From: Smittia aterrima
Taxonomy: Eukaryota; Arthropoda; Insecta; Diptera; Chironomidae
Assembly: GCA_033063855.1 (NCBI GenBank)
Contig: CP093831.1
Coordinates: forward strand, 28,210,001-28,274,000
Direction of reading: 5' to 3'
Length of the DNA: 64,000 bases
Made by a program: the position numbers and the translations under genes. Position 1 is the stretch's first letter. Each line of letters opens with the position of its first letter. Below the pieces are notes generated by a model. It was not told the origin of the DNA, searched no databases, and was given only the letters and a program-made list of their open reading frames with translations. This document shows, one piece after another, positions 21,770-36,400 of this stretch.

Positions 21770-24251
21770 ATGTTTACGTCTCTCTCTTTCGCAATGAAAT
21801 TGTCAACTTCTTCGTTAATGACAAACAAGAATAATTATCTCAATCCATCTTATCACCCACAGAACTTCCCACAATCCCATCAGTTGATAACAACGCTGAA
21901 TGGGTCCGTTCCCACAACCCAAACCTTGACAACAACAGCAGCTTTCAACAACCTTAACTCATCATCGGCAAGTAGCAGCAACTATACAGTCTCAGAGGAT
22001 GAAATATCGAAAAAACTGCCAAAAGAAATTTTGTTACGCATTTTATCATATCTTGATGTCGTGTCGCTGTGCCGGTGTGCCCAAGTAAGTATCACGATTA
22101 ATAAATATGAAAGAAATGCCGAGACATCAACAACAACTTCATTGGTGGGACTGTTGTCCCGTTTATTATTGACGTCGTCTAGATTGCTAAACGTTGATTA
22201 ACAATAAACGACATTGTAACGAAGTTAAAGATTGTCCCCAGCAGTTCACCTGTAACGTCACTCAATGACTTAGCCAAATGGGGTTGTTGTGTTGTAGTCT
22301 TTTTTATTCTCTCTAATTTATTATTCAAAGACTCTGGACATGGAAGCAAATACATGGAGTGTGTCTCAGTGGTTTGCTTTCATTACGACTAACTTGAGTC
22401 TGAAGATGTTTTTGATTAAAAATTCAACTCTGAGTCTTCACTCACTCTATTCGAGAGAGAATAAAAAAAGCTTTTAAAACTTCAGCAAAAGACGAAAATA
22501 TTTTCATTATTAATTGAAGAAACGACGCAGTTTAATGAACTTTCCGTTATTGAATTTTTTCCAACTTAATTTCGCAGGAAAACGAAAATATTTTTAATGT
22601 TGCAATTCTTTTTAAAACGCAGGTTTCGAAATATTGGAACATTTTAGCGTTAGACGGCTCCAATTGGCAGAAGATTGATTTATTCTACTTTCAAATGGAC
22701 ATTGAGGTGAGTCGAAAAGTGTGTTTCGTGTTTCATGAATCGCTGACGTCTTTAATCATTAATTAGGGTCCAGTAATAGAAAACATTTCGCAACGTTGCG
22801 GAGGTTTTCTCAAATATTTATCGCTTAAAGGATGCCAGAGTGTGGGCGATCAATCAATTCGAACGCTTGCTCAACACTGCCATAACATTGAACATTTAGA
22901 CTTAACTGAGTGCAAGAAGATAAGCGACGTCGCCACTGAACCACTCAGCAAGCACTGCAACAAGTTGGCAAGCATATCGCTCGAGTCTTGTTCGCAAATT
23001 TCCGATTTGTCCTTGAAGTCGTTATCTGATGGATGTCCCGTGAGTTTTGCCAAGTTACGATTGATTAATTAATGTTCACAGTTATCTTGCTTTTTAGAAC
23101 ATTTTGGATATCAATGTCTCGTGGTGTCATCTGATTACAGAAAACGGCATTGAAGCATTGGCTCGCGGATGCCATAAAATAAAGAAATTCAGCAGTAAAG
23201 GTCAGTAAAAGCTTTTTATTTCTTGTAGCAAATTGTTGATTCATTTTATTTCATTTCAGGATGCAAGAAAGTTAACGACATAGCGTTGAATGCTTTGGCC
23301 AACTTCTGCCCAGGAATTGAAGTTCTAAATCTACATAGTTGTGATGTAAGTGTAGCATCTTGCTCTTCGTAAGCAAATTATTAGCCAAGACTTCATTTCA
23401 CAGACAATAACCGACTCATCGATTCGAAACGTTTCCATTCGTTGCCCGAACTTGCGACAACTTTGCGTAAGCAAATGCAGTGAGCTCACTGACTCGACAT
23501 TACTCGCAATCGCGACACATAATCCACATCTAAGCACTTTGGAAGTTGCCGGATGTCATCAGTTCACTGATATTGGCTTCCAGGCTCTCGGGAAGGTGAA
23601 ATTGCATTTTTGACGAGCGTTTGTCTTGAAGAAAAAAGATTTCCGTATTTATAGAACTGCAAATATCTCGAGCGCATGGATCTGGAAGAATGCAGTCAAA
23701 TCACGGATCTAACGCTGGCTCATTTAGCGACGGGATGTCCAAGCTTAGAGAAGCTGGTAATATTTCTTAATTTTGTTAATTGATATTTATTAAAGAAATT
23801 AATTATTCCACCAGACACTCTCACATTGCGAACTGATAACTGACGACGGAATTCGCCAGTTGGCAGCTGGAAGTTGTGCAGCTGAAAGCCTCTCCGTTCT
23901 TGAGCTTGACAACTGTCCTTTAATCACTGATGCAACACTTGAACATTTAACATCTTGTCACAACTTGCAGAGAATTGAACTTTACGATTGCCAGTTGATT
24001 TCGAGAAATGCCATTAGAAAGCTCAGGGTGAGTTACAATTTATTTCTGTGTTAACATTAAATTATTTCACTTCATTTCAAGGCTGTTTTACCAAACATTA
24101 AAGTTCATGCCTACTTTGCGCCTGTGACTCCACCAGCTGGAGCCATTGCTGGTGAGTTTGCTTGAATTATTCTTTGCTAAAGTCGAATTTATCATTTTAT
24201 TCACCAGGACCAGGCCGACAGCGTTATTGTCGTTGTTGCGAGATTCTCTGA
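21770..24251 (+). CDS. F-box/leucine-rich-repeat protein of the FBXL2/FBXL20 type
   Basis: Ten coding exons: 21770-22084, 22623-22706, 22767-23039, 23098-23200, 23260-23345, 23404-23595, 23655-23756, 23815-24027, 24082-24151 and 24208-24251. All phases close, giving 493 residues. A low-complexity N-terminus leads into the F-box (about 80-125, SKKLPKEILLRILSYLDVV, then LCRCAQVSKYWNILALDGSNW). The F-box recruits SKP1 and CUL1 into an SCF ubiquitin ligase. About a dozen Cys-containing LRRs follow, with LSHCELITDDGI, ELDNCPLITDATLEHL and RIELYDCQ. The end is the family signature HAYFAPVTPP plus RQRYCRCCEIL, a CAAX box (CEIL) predicting prenylation and membrane targeting, as in FBXL2. It corresponds to Drosophila CG9003. 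It lies directly upstream of atossa on the same strand, as in Drosophila. Confidence 0.94.
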
Positions 24252-27200
24252 GATCAGGTGAAGTCAATTTGTCATCATCATCCGCTTCTCGTCTAATTAA
24301 AATATATTTTCTTTAACTTTTGGCTCTGCTCGGATCCATCAGGCTTTGGGTTTCGCAAGACGAATTTTATTATGTAAGCAGAGTAGAGACGACTGATATT
24401 TTAGTTTTTAGTTTCGAATGTTTTGCTACCAACAATTTCGGAAACCATCAAATCAAAACGATTTAATTTACATCCCTCAATCTCTCTTTCTTACTTTCAT
24501 TCTTCTCCAATTGATTTTAAATATTTTTGTTATTCATGTAAAGTTCTCAAAGAAAGAGGATCATTCGTAAATTGCTCGACTCTTTAAATTATTCTGCAGC
24601 TAATTGATCTGACGAGTTTGATTCGATAACAAGAAAGAATAAATTAATTAACATTCAAGTAATTTACGAAACTGCCTCAAGGTGCTCTGTAAAAAAAGAA
24701 TTTATTAAAAGTTTTTAATGTTTCACTGACAAAATATTTAGTTTTTCGGAATTATCAGTGAAAAGAAAAATTTGATTTTGTAGAAACTCCAAATTGATTT
24801 TGCGAGATTTTTTTTAAACGCATCCCATGCTCATTTAACGCAATATTTTTCTTTTCTCTTTTTCTTGTGTCTTTTTCATCCTAATATTAAGAAATGTCCA
24901 TTTAAGTGGGAAAATGTGAAGAAAAACTCTGTGAATGCAAAACCCTAGACGAATGAAGGAAAAACGAATTAAGCGACCAGAAATAATCGAATGTATTTGA
25001 AGTTTGTAGATTGCTTGTGGTCGTTAGAACTGCGACCATTGATAACAAGAAAGTTTCGTTTAGTTTTCTCTCCCGCGAGTTACGAAAATAATTTTTCTCT
25101 TTCGATTTTTCAAACAAATTTTCTTCATTTTACGAGAAAAAAAAATGGAAATTTGCATGCGATAAATTCCTACGCCTACACATTATTTTTCCAGCTAAAC
25201 ATTAAATTACGCAAACATCGCGGTAGATAAACAAAAAACAGAAATTATCATAAACAACTTCGAGACGAAGAGCGATAAAGATTTTTATCGGAAAAGATAA
25301 ATTTTTGAGACATTTTTGACACTTTTCAAACACGAGATTAATGATGATCGATAAGAAAATCATTAACATAACTTCGTCATGTTTTCCGAAAAGAAACTTG
25401 ATGAGATAACAGAACAAAAACGACTCCAAAAAAAGTAGTGAAAGCTTTTCGTGTGAGTGAAAATCTCATTTGAACTAAATATTCCTAAAATTAAATCAAA
25501 ATTTGTCAAGCGCTTGAAGATTTTTACCAATTGAAAGTTATTCGATACAAAACAAAACTAAAAAAGACTTATTTTCACGCCAAATCCTTGATCTGAAATA
25601 ATTTATTTCCCCAGTTCTGTCGTTTTTGTTCTAGACTTTACTAAAAACAATAAATTTTTGTGTTTCTCAAAACATAAATAAACCAAAATGTGAGCTAGAC
25701 GAGGATTCATTAAAATTACATTTTCTTAAAGAGAAACATTTAGTGTAAGCAGCTTTTTTCAATGTCGGTAATCCAAGAAGAAAATAAGCAAACGAAAATT
25801 TATTATTCTAAATATAATAAACAGAGAAATAAATTTTTAAATCATAAGAATCTTCATAAACATCACAAAGCACTCCTAAAGCTCACTTTCCAAACCATAA
25901 ACTAAAGTATCCGAATAAGTTTAGGCTTCGTTAGGTTAAGTCAACGCTAGTAATACTTCAAGCCCAAGCTGATCCACTGATTTCTTGCAAGAGATCTCAA
26001 GGATTTCTGTTCCATCAAGAGCTTTTTATGTTTATGACCGCACAACATAAATATTTTCTTTCATTTCCAAACACAATTAGATTTCATCTTGCTGTGTGAT
26101 TGAAGTGAAAATATTTGTTGATTTCACTACCGGATTTTGTGTTGTGTTATGCAAATGATAAATAACTTGTAACGAGGAATAATAATTGTTTTAATCTAGA
26201 AAAACTCTTTCATCCGAATTCTAATGAAAGTGAAAGAGAAGACTTTGGAAGTGAAAAATCGTCGTAGAATTTTTGTCTACAAATAGAATGTGAACGTTAG
26301 ATTTTAGGGAGCGTTTCTCATTTTTGGTGCGAATTTCTTGATTAATTTTCGTCGATTCATCTGTCACAGTTAAATAAAAAAGATAGAAACAAAAAGTGAT
26401 AGGACAAGAAAATTAAATGAGATGAGAGAGGAAAACGAATCAAAATCTCAACTTATCTATGATAGTAGACAACAGTTTGAGGGAAACGAAAAAATTTTGA
26501 TAAATAAAAAGTGAAATTTGAAAGGTGCTAGTCTTCAACATAAATAAAATTTAGAAACTTTGAATGGGAAGTTCAATAAAACAAAAGAAGAAAACTCTTT
26601 GATCGCTGTTTGAGATTATCCGAGAGACGAACTTGATAACGATCTGAAAGGATGTTGAACGTCTGGGGCGGAGAGTTCATGTTTATTTTCTTCTGATGAT
26701 AGTGGCAGACAGTTTTTGCATTTTGAAGCTTTCTTGCGTGACTCTCGAGCTAAACCATATAAATCATATAATATGATTGACATAAACGTAGATTAGAAGA
26801 ATGAAACATAATTCGATAACTCAAATTCTAATAATTACTTATTAAAGAAAAAAGAATAAAAATTGAAACCATTTGTAAAGAAAGGTTGAAGGATCAGAAA
26901 TCAATTTCGTAGGACGACGGATTATCTATAAAATTTTTAAGTGAAGTGTTTCAAAGGAAACTCAAGCGAAAGCCATTTTATATCAAGAGAAAACATAAAT
27001 AAAAATAAAATCAAAAACATTTTCGTGATCTTTCCTTTTCTTAATTTTCAGAAAATGAATTTTAATCTAAGGAGCAACATTTAATTAAAGTTCAGTCTTC
27101 TTCTATACATGAAATATTTCTTCTTTCTTTGTGTTTGTGATCTTCCGTCTCTCTCTTCGTCTGTGTTGGCGAATACATTTTCAATCTTCTCATTCTTCAT

Positions 27201-27490
27201 TGAATCGTTGTCAAGTCGAGTTCGCAGTCTAAATTTCGTGTGCTCTCGCAAGTAAAAGGGAAAATTACAGACAATTAGTGGCGAAAAGAGGACTAAAGGC
27301 CAATTAAAGTGTTCAGAATATGAGTAAAGCCGTGCAGAATCAAGTTATCACGATGGATTTCGAAAATAAAATATGATATAAGTAGAAGGAAAGTCCGTCG
27401 CAAGGTTTTATTTAAATATATTTTGAAAAGAAGTGAAGGAAGAGAAATTGAGTTGATTTGCTGGAGACAACGGAGCTTAAAGATTGTCCA
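24252..27490. other. Gene-free stretch between the FBXL gene and the probable atossa first exon
   Basis: No supportable coding exon. The left part should be the FBXL 3' UTR. The right part, near 27150-27490, probably contains the atossa promoter and 5' UTR, because the candidate start-codon donor sits at 27491-27495. Open frames here are short and random. Confidence 0.45.
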
Positions 27491-30400
27491 ATGGTAAGTC
27501 TCAAGCTCGAGTCATTCGTGAGTGATGAAATATTTAGAGAAATCGCTTTGAATTCATTTTTTATTCGACATCGAGAAAATCAATAAGGGGAAAATTTTCC
27601 ACCAACACATTCGAACGAGAGAACTGCTGGCGAGAAGAAAACGAAGTCAAAATGTTTTTTTTTTCTTCCAAAAAATAACTCGTCTTTCGAAATGCGACTC
27701 GCGATAGAGATTCTTGCGTTTCTTCAACTTGCGATTCTGGATCATTTAAATTTACTTTTTAACAAGCTTTTAATGATACAAAGAAGAGTCTCACTCTTTC
27801 ATCATCTTGACCTCGTTTCATGAGAAGGAAATATCATCAGCTCGTGCTGCTCAATGCCAAGCGATTGATAAACTTTTCCAAGATAACCTAAAGTCGTCGA
27901 TATTTTATTCAAATTACGCATTGGAGGTAGCACAGTTTAGTTTTACGAGACTCAGTGTTTAATAATCATTAAACCAGTTGAGGAGGAAGTAAAAGATGAA
28001 GATAAGATGATTGTCAAGACGATAAGAAGGAAAGTCGAAAGAAATCAAGAAAGAATTATCAGACGAACGTGAAAGTTCTTGCTCAAAAAAAGTAATTTAA
28101 CTTCAATATTTCTGCTTCCAACTTACACATCGACAGACAGTGCTCACTGTTGATTTTATTTCTCCTACACGATACACAAATTTGCAATTTCGATGATGAT
28201 GTTGGTACGGTCATCAGCTGTAAAACAACACATGAGTTGGTGTCATAGTCTTTTTCGTTGGTGAATCAGGAAAAATTCAGAGTTTTTCATGGAAAAAATG
28301 TTTCGATATTGATTTGAAGAGAAAAACGAAAGAATTTTAATTTGTTGAGCAATCAGAAGAAGAAGCTCACGCGAAGTTATGCAAGCTAAAGGGGAAAACT
28401 TCTGAAAATAAATAAATTTAGCCTTGTAGCGTAGTTTACATGATGTAACGATGAGAAATATTTGGTGACAAACGAAACGAAATCTAAACTTCCTAAATAG
28501 ATAGAACCTCGACTTCTTCCTCTTCTAACGTTTTATTCGCAGTGGAAAGACACTGGAAAGAAACTCCACGAGTCAGATATTCGAGAAGGAGAATTAATTT
28601 GTTTAATTCTGCGCAATTAAGACTTCATCAACATCTGCTATTGCTCGTGTACTTCCCTTCAAAAGAAATGATTCGAAAAGCATTAGCATGAAGACTTTGA
28701 TAAGAAAATTTAATTGTCTCGAAGATGAAGAAGAATTGTTTGATTACAAGCGGACCTCGTTTAAAGACCGGGATAATTACTCGCTCTCGACTTGTGTGAC
28801 ACACTTTAAAATTTCGCTAAATCGGCACACGCGTTTTATTGTGTCGACGATCTTGAAAACTACTTCAAATAAATTTTCCATCGACGAATTTTATTTCTTC
28901 TGTTCAGTTTCGTGTATAGGTCAGCTGTTTACTTTTAACATCGCACAGTTGTTTATTTGTGAGGAGACACGCTCACTAATGTAATCCGCATACAACATAA
29001 AAAGATCCAAACAATGTTTCGTTTTTATTATTACGTATTAGCAAAGCAACACTAAAAGGAAAATCATAAGAAACTTGATATGATTTCTTCAACCGAGATT
29101 GCTTCAAATAAAAAAGTTACCGAATTGCGAATAACATGAGGAGGAAGAGTTAAAGACTTTTTCTGCGTAATTACCTTTCGACTTTAACTGTATAAGCAAA
29201 AGCATTGATGGGATTAACATTAAACGTGTTTCATCGCTTTTTCAAGACCGGAACTTTAGTTAAATTTTCAGAGTTTAAAGCAAATTTTTAAATTACGAAT
29301 ATATTGAGGTCGTAATTTAAAAGTAAAAAAAAATATTTTCTTCAATCGCTTTTTGCTTCACGAGTTGTGCGCACTGGAGTTGCCTAACAAATTTCCATTT
29401 TTCAACTCGATATGTTGTTTAAAGCTTCTCATGGCCATTTTCTGTTCGATTTTCAATCGCTTGCGATATGCTCTGACAGTTGGTTTCGATTAGAGCTGAC
29501 AAATGTGTGAAGGGAAATAAATTGTCTTGCTCTTGTTTGATTTGAAAAAACTAATTCGCCCTTAATGAAACTTTATTTCCCGACCTTGCATATCGTTGAC
29601 AAGTTCGATAGTCTATCGCCGTTAGTTAACTTCTCCCTCAGTGTTGCCAGACTTGTCGCAGCCTTTCAAACCAAAATTTTCCCCATTTTGACATCCAAAC
29701 GAAAACGTGTATTGAATTGCTTTTTATATTTCGCTTTGGCAATTCCGTCGACTGTCCGCGAGCGATTTTATTCACGCGAGCCAGAAAACGCTAAAATTAG
29801 ACGACGACAAAAAGTTTTTTTTTTATTTTGAAGTTTGTTGATTTTTAGTGGAGAACGAAAATTAAAAAAATCAACTTCTACAGTGAAGTGTGACATGCGG
29901 CAAGCATCAATACTGATGTTGGAGCCAGACAATAAAGAGAACCTCAGCAAAAAACCGAAGTTTCTCATTGTTGTCTCTCAAATGCGCTTGATTTTTACCA
30001 AAGACATTTGAGGACTTCTTCTTTAAAACAAAGCGGACACAGTTTCGCCGAATAGAAAGAAGAACTGGCAACCAAATTCGTCTTGAACGTTTATTTTGCC
30101 TTTGACGTATATTCCATTCAATGAACTCGTCCGGTGAGTGGACAGTTAAACAATCCCTCCCTCCTCGTCCACCCTATTCTATTACTTCTCTCTCTCTCTC
30201 GTCTACAATGTGGGCGACAAAATTTACGGAAATCAGCAAAAAAGTTTGCGAGTTGTAATGAAATATCTCCTTTGTCTGCTTCGCGCTTCGATTCCACGTT
30301 CAATGATCTGGTTGTCAAGTGAATTTCGCTCCTTGAATTTCGATTTTATGTGCATTTCTTCAAAAATAGATTTCATTTGTGCAAAGTTAGAATTTGAGTC

Positions 30401-33400
30401 GGAGAAGCTCGATAATCTTATTCGCTCGTGTTTAGTGCGATTGAGTCACAAAGAAACAAAAAAAATCTTTGGTTCCCTTAGATGACGATGGAGCAGCTTC
30501 GCTAACACGGAACAAGTTTCGTTTGTAATGCCAATTTTCTCATCATTGTTGCTGTTGTTGTTGCTTCGTCTGAATGGGCCCTTAAATTATAAATTTGGCG
30601 ATGTTGCCAGGTTTTGTTAAAGTATTTGATTAAAATAAATGTTTGCCTTGGTCTTTACTCGATTTCACGAGTGGATGAAGCTTTAACATGCATTTCAAGT
30701 AATCTCTTGTAGTCTCTTCCATTGCAAAATCTGTAATTCATGATTGAAGTGGATTTACGTCACAGCTCCTCGCGGTTACTACTCAAGCTTCGAGTAAAAG
30801 GTTTCGGTTACACAAAAAGTAGTTTCAGCTCGAGATTACTTTGTTTGCTTGCACTTTCCTGTCTATCGAGCGTAAATTAAATTTGCAATTGCTGTCACGA
30901 GTTGAAGTAACTGGTAACTTGCCTTGTAAGTCATGTGTGCGATTGTTAAACATTCTTGAGCAAATCAAATCCTTTCGATGGAAAGTTTTAGCCTTAGAGG
31001 GTAAAAGGTGATTGATCGCTTTCAAGAATATTCTCATTTTTGAGATTTCGTTTCAGTCAAGCTCTCTCGGCGATATTTACGAAAAGGTTGAATACAATTT
31101 CGCTTCTTCTTTTCTTCGCTCGGATGACGTCAAGCGTAAGAGTGTCGAAATAGGCCTAAAGAAAAAGATTTAGTGATGAGCGATTGACTCATGCGAACTC
31201 AACGTGAGCTTCAAACTCGTGTCGTTGCTATCAGCGTCGAAAAAACCTGCTCGACATTTAAAAATCTACTCATAAATTTTCTTTTTCGTTATCAATGACT
31301 GGAAGGAGAGGAGATCACTCGTAATCTTCTTACTCAAAGCTTTCATTGTATTCACAGCGTTCAATGAATTTTGTTCCTTTCATCGCATGGCAACCTAACG
31401 TGACTTTCAAGAATCTTTCATTGCCCACACAGCATTTGATTTGATGATTCATGACGTGGAGTTACTTTAACTTTCATTCGTTTTGGCGACGTCTAAAATT
31501 TTCCATAAGATTTCGTTTTGTATCAGCAAAACTGTGAACTCCATCAAGAAACAGTCGCAAAGTCTATTTCAATCAAAATGCTTCTGTTCTCCGATGAACA
31601 AGCTCGAGCTTTTATTTTTTAAGGTCATTAGTAAATTAAATGTTATGTGCACTCGGTAACAAGTGAATCGATAGAGAAGTCAACTACAGCTCGAGACAGA
31701 ACGACTGCAAGTTCGTTTAGTTGCATAACAAATACAAGTTGACAGAGGTTTGCTACACACAAGTGTCTCTCGTTTTGAATTATTTTATTGTGAGCTTTGC
31801 AAAGTGTGAGTTAATTAAACAAATGTTAATGATCGAGAATTAATTTGAAATCGTTGTGTCACATAAATCTGAATATCGACGACTACACGTGCCATTCAAG
31901 AAATGTTCTAAAAACTATTTAAATATTTTTAGTTTACTTGATAAGAATAAGAAAGAGACCAGACACGACGGCTGATTCATGTGCCAAGAAAATTAGGGAA
32001 AAAAATATTCAAGTGCGATGTCTGAAAATTATTTAAGCAGACGCGGTTGTGAAACTTTTTATCATTAGGAAACAGTGAAAAACAGCTGATTAGACTTCAA
32101 TGCAATGGTTGAACTCAATTAACAATCGTTAAAGTGTAAATACCGTCAGAATTTCCTCCTCTCTCCCTCATTCTAAGGTCACAGTTGGTGAAGCAAGTTA
32201 TGAAGAATAATTTTGTTTCCGTTAGGGCAAAGGCCCTTACTGATATTTGAGTCACATCGCACGTCACTCGAGAGACCATTCCAACAAAAGACATCTCGAG
32301 TAATGAACTCTGTACGAATGATGAGACGCAATAAAAAGATTTCTTCATCTCGCAGACTTTGCTTAAAGCTCTGGCTTGGAAAATTTTTCGTTTTCGCTTG
32401 TTTTGCGAGTTGACTTCCATTCAACGATGGCTCACACTCAAAATGATGTTTCACGCTCTAATATTTTCATTCTAAATTTTTTTCGGTTGTGTAAAGTTTT
32501 TGGGGCAATTGAGTGAGAGATAAAGTTTATCAGTTCGTGGACACACTGTTCCACTTTTTTAGAATGTTTATCACCTTTTGGCTGGGTAATCAAATGCCAG
32601 TTTTACTTTTATTCGTCTATGCGATAACGTTCAAAGAGATTGCGTTTGTGTGGAAATCTTTCTCCTTATCGACAAATACCAAAACGAGGAATAAGTGCGC
32701 ATACAATCTCGCGAACGGTAAACGACGAATGTATGAAATGTCTTTGGTAGTAAATTTTAATTTCTCTTCGCCCATGACCTAATACAACAAATTTTGTTAA
32801 GGAAACAGAAGAAAGATATCGGAAAGGTCGTTTGCTTGAAACATTGACATTTTCATTCGCAGGATGCGTTCGTTGATTTTGAATCACTTCCATTTCCTAT
32901 TCCAAAACTTTCTCTTTCCAGCGGAGCGGCTCCGCTATTTCGTAACTATTCAGGTTTCGATGCTGCTCTGTTGGATTTTACTTTTCGATTACAACATTTC
33001 GATCGATTCGAAAGTCAAGCGATGTTGCCATGTACTCACTTCTCTCTGTTTTTCTTTTTTGGCCACCGCATCTCGTTCCCGAAAGTTTCCAACCAAAATC
33101 ACATTTTTGTTTAGATTTTGGGATTTTGTCGCGTCGACCTCATTACATCGTTTCTATCTTTTCACTTTTGTTTCCAACAGAAAACGATGTTTGAACACAT
33201 CTCGCTTCCTTCTCATTTAATTGACACACATTTTTTTCGAGTTCGAGAGACAGAGTCGTTAGACTCAATTCTAAAACAATTAAACAAACTTTTCTGCTGA
33301 TCAGGTTTTCTTAGCTTGACGACTGCAACGTTGCAATGTTTAAAAGTAATCAGTCAGTTTCAAACGAGCTGTGATCACATGTAAAGCACATGGAGATGAA

Positions 33401-36400
33401 GTTTCAAAAAGAAAGATCACCGGTTGCTCGAGCTCTTGAGAGTTTAATTAAAATAGATTCATCCTCTGTCGGTGCGACCTCATTTCTCTTCAATAAAGAA
33501 AGAAAGAAAATAGAATCAACGATATTTCCAGGGGCCCGCTTGCATTTGTTAAGCCCACTTAGCACTGACACTTGTAAATGCCGAGAGGTTTGTGCATACA
33601 TCTATCGACTCTGTTGAATTTTAATTTGCTGATTCACCTTGAGCAAAATCACAAATCGTAACAAAGCAAACTTTTTTCGCTTAGCCACCGACTTTTCGAA
33701 TTGCTAGAAGATTTAAAGGCGAGTCCAATGCAATTAATTTGAGTTCGAATGTTTGTCTTGCATTTGCCAAGGTCTCTCAAAGGCAACTTTATGATTGGTC
33801 GCCTTAATCAGTTTGAATCACACGCCGTGAGGTCGGAGCGACATTTAATTTATTTTTCGAGCTCAGCGGAAATTTTTCGTAATTAACGAGAGTTTTCGAT
33901 TTCTCAAGTAGATCAAGTAAATCTCACAAGAAAAACAATCAATCGGATTAACGATGCGAATGGATATTGCGCATGAAGCTTTACTTACTTAGACTTTGGA
34001 ATCGAAGTGCTCGAGTGCTAAGTCGTATATGCAATTCGCGAGGCTAATTTCAATTCATTTAATTATCATCAGAGACTTTTTTTTTCGTAAAAGGAATTGC
34101 ACTTTAAACTTATTCTTCCTCTCTTTGTCTTACAGATGCATAGTGGAGGAGGAAGAATTGCTTTGAAGCAGAACTCAGCTGTTTCAGTTTACATCGGAAT
34201 AGCTTCGCTTGTGCTAGAAGGTCGAGTCATATCAACTGACGAAGACGACGACGATGCCTTTTCGAAGAAGTTTGAGTCGAACATCAATCAACCACAGTTT
34301 TCAGATGAAAAGGGAGTTGCCGATAGTTCTAGCCAAGGGTCTTCATCGTCACGACAAGGAGTCATTCATCGTATCAGCGAGAAGTTGATGAGATTACGTC
34401 AATTTCCCGGATCGAAAGAAATCGTTGAAACATCAATGTTGGCGATTCCGACAAATTCAGAAGATTGCGAATATGAACGTCAACCAAGGTTGCGTCATGT
34501 CGCGTCTGCCAGAGAATTTCAACGGACGCAACGACTGACAACTGTCTCATCGTCATCATCATTGAACTCATCGTCAGCTGCTTCAGTTCTTCATGACATC
34601 GACGTTGATTGGAACGACATCTCTTTCGTGTTTAACGGATTAGACAATTTGCCTGGATCACCAATGAAGTTATCATCAAACGCTCATTTCCGCTCATCAC
34701 TCGGACATCCGATTCAACAAGAACAGAATCTGAATTTGTTTAAAAGCAAAGAGAAGGTTGGTACGAAGACAACAACAAAATCGAAGCAAGGTCCTCATTG
34801 TGAGAAGTTCTTGAAAAAAATTGGTTTGCTGAAAGCAGAATCACCTGAACCCGAAGTTGATCACATGTGCAATCATGTTAGTGGCTATGTAAGTTCTTTC
34901 TTCATTTATTAATGAACAACTCAAATTCTAATCGTTCAAATTTTCTTCCAGTGTCGTCGTTGGCAGTTCCACTTGAAGATGTTGCTTCAAATTTTATCAA
35001 AAGGAGAAGACGCTTGTATTGAAATCTATTTAGGACCAGAAAATAATGCGATTTTGCTTGAGCAATGGACCTTCCAGTTAACAGACAAGTAATGCTGAGT
35101 CTCTCCTCATTGAGACTTTATTTAACTCTCTTTCATTTTTAGTCCATCACCATCAACGCCTGTGATGACAATTCAAGCATTGTGCAATGCAATTCGATCT
35201 CAATTGTTCTTCTCTCAAGTCTCGTCGTGGGTTGATTTGCTTAAAAAAGCTTATGGCGACACAAGTGATCAAAAGCAAAATCTGTTTAGTCCCGAAATCA
35301 TTTCTGCTGATCATCTGCAGAATCCAAGATTAAAGAAGAATTTAGAAACGATGCAAGTTGATTTGGATATTTTGTTTCGAATCAAACCGTACGACGGTGC
35401 AACTTGTTTCAACGACAAACCGAATGTTCACAACTTTCCCGATACAATCGTTGGTGATAAAATGGCGCTTCGAGTTTGTTTGAAGAGTTTGCCTCGTTTG
35501 GAAAAGATTCCAACGTTAAACACGGAGAAGGCGAATATCAATGGTTTCTCTTGTGGAAATCGAATCAAATCGAGTGGACCTTTAGGCTCACCTGTTGCTG
35601 GCTCGAGTTGCCACTTGTTGCATGACCGATTGTTGTCATGTCATGAAACGGGAAAGCATCGTTGCAAGGATGTCTACGAGGATGAATATTTTGTAGATCA
35701 AAAGACCGAAAACAATTCTCCAACTGCCAAAAATTTCGCTGTCGTTCAAGAAGCACAAACTGTTCCAACTCCACAGCCATCAGAACCAAAAGCTCCACTC
35801 TCACATCGTGAACGTCAGTTATTAAAGTACAAGAAACGTTTATTGAAGCGAGACAAACATAACAAAAAGGTTCACGATGGTGATCAAGCAAGTGTAAGCT
35901 CACTCAATACAAGTGGAAGTGAAGAGTTCGATAAGTTTGATGAAACCGAAATCAACGAAACCTTTGCGCCTCTTTACGGAGACAAGACAGTCCCTACTGC
36001 CACCAACAACAACTTAAAAACCAGCACGATCGCCACTCAAACTGAAATCAATGAAGAATCAATGTGCAACTCATGTGGCGAAAGTTTAAAATGCTGGAAC
36101 TGTGATAAAAATCAAACTAAAATTAAAAGTCAAACGACGTCGTCATTGTGCGTCAACATTGGATCAGTTGTCGGAACGATGATTGGCAACAAAGCCGATT
36201 TACTGTTGCAAGCGATTCAAAGAACAGCTGACGCTCATCATGATCAATGCGACGTCGTTCGTAGTGATAATACGGAAGATAATATTTTTTCTAGTTCTAA
36301 GTCTCATCGTGATGCTCCAGTGACTCCAACGAGCGCTGTCACTGGTGTGAGTCGCGCTTGTGATAAAATTAAAGATAATAACAATTATTTAATCAAAAAT

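Noticed and set aside
28688..33300. Several 60-118-codon frames inside the atossa first intron
   Set aside because: They overlap on both strands, lack domains and have no consistent splice sites.
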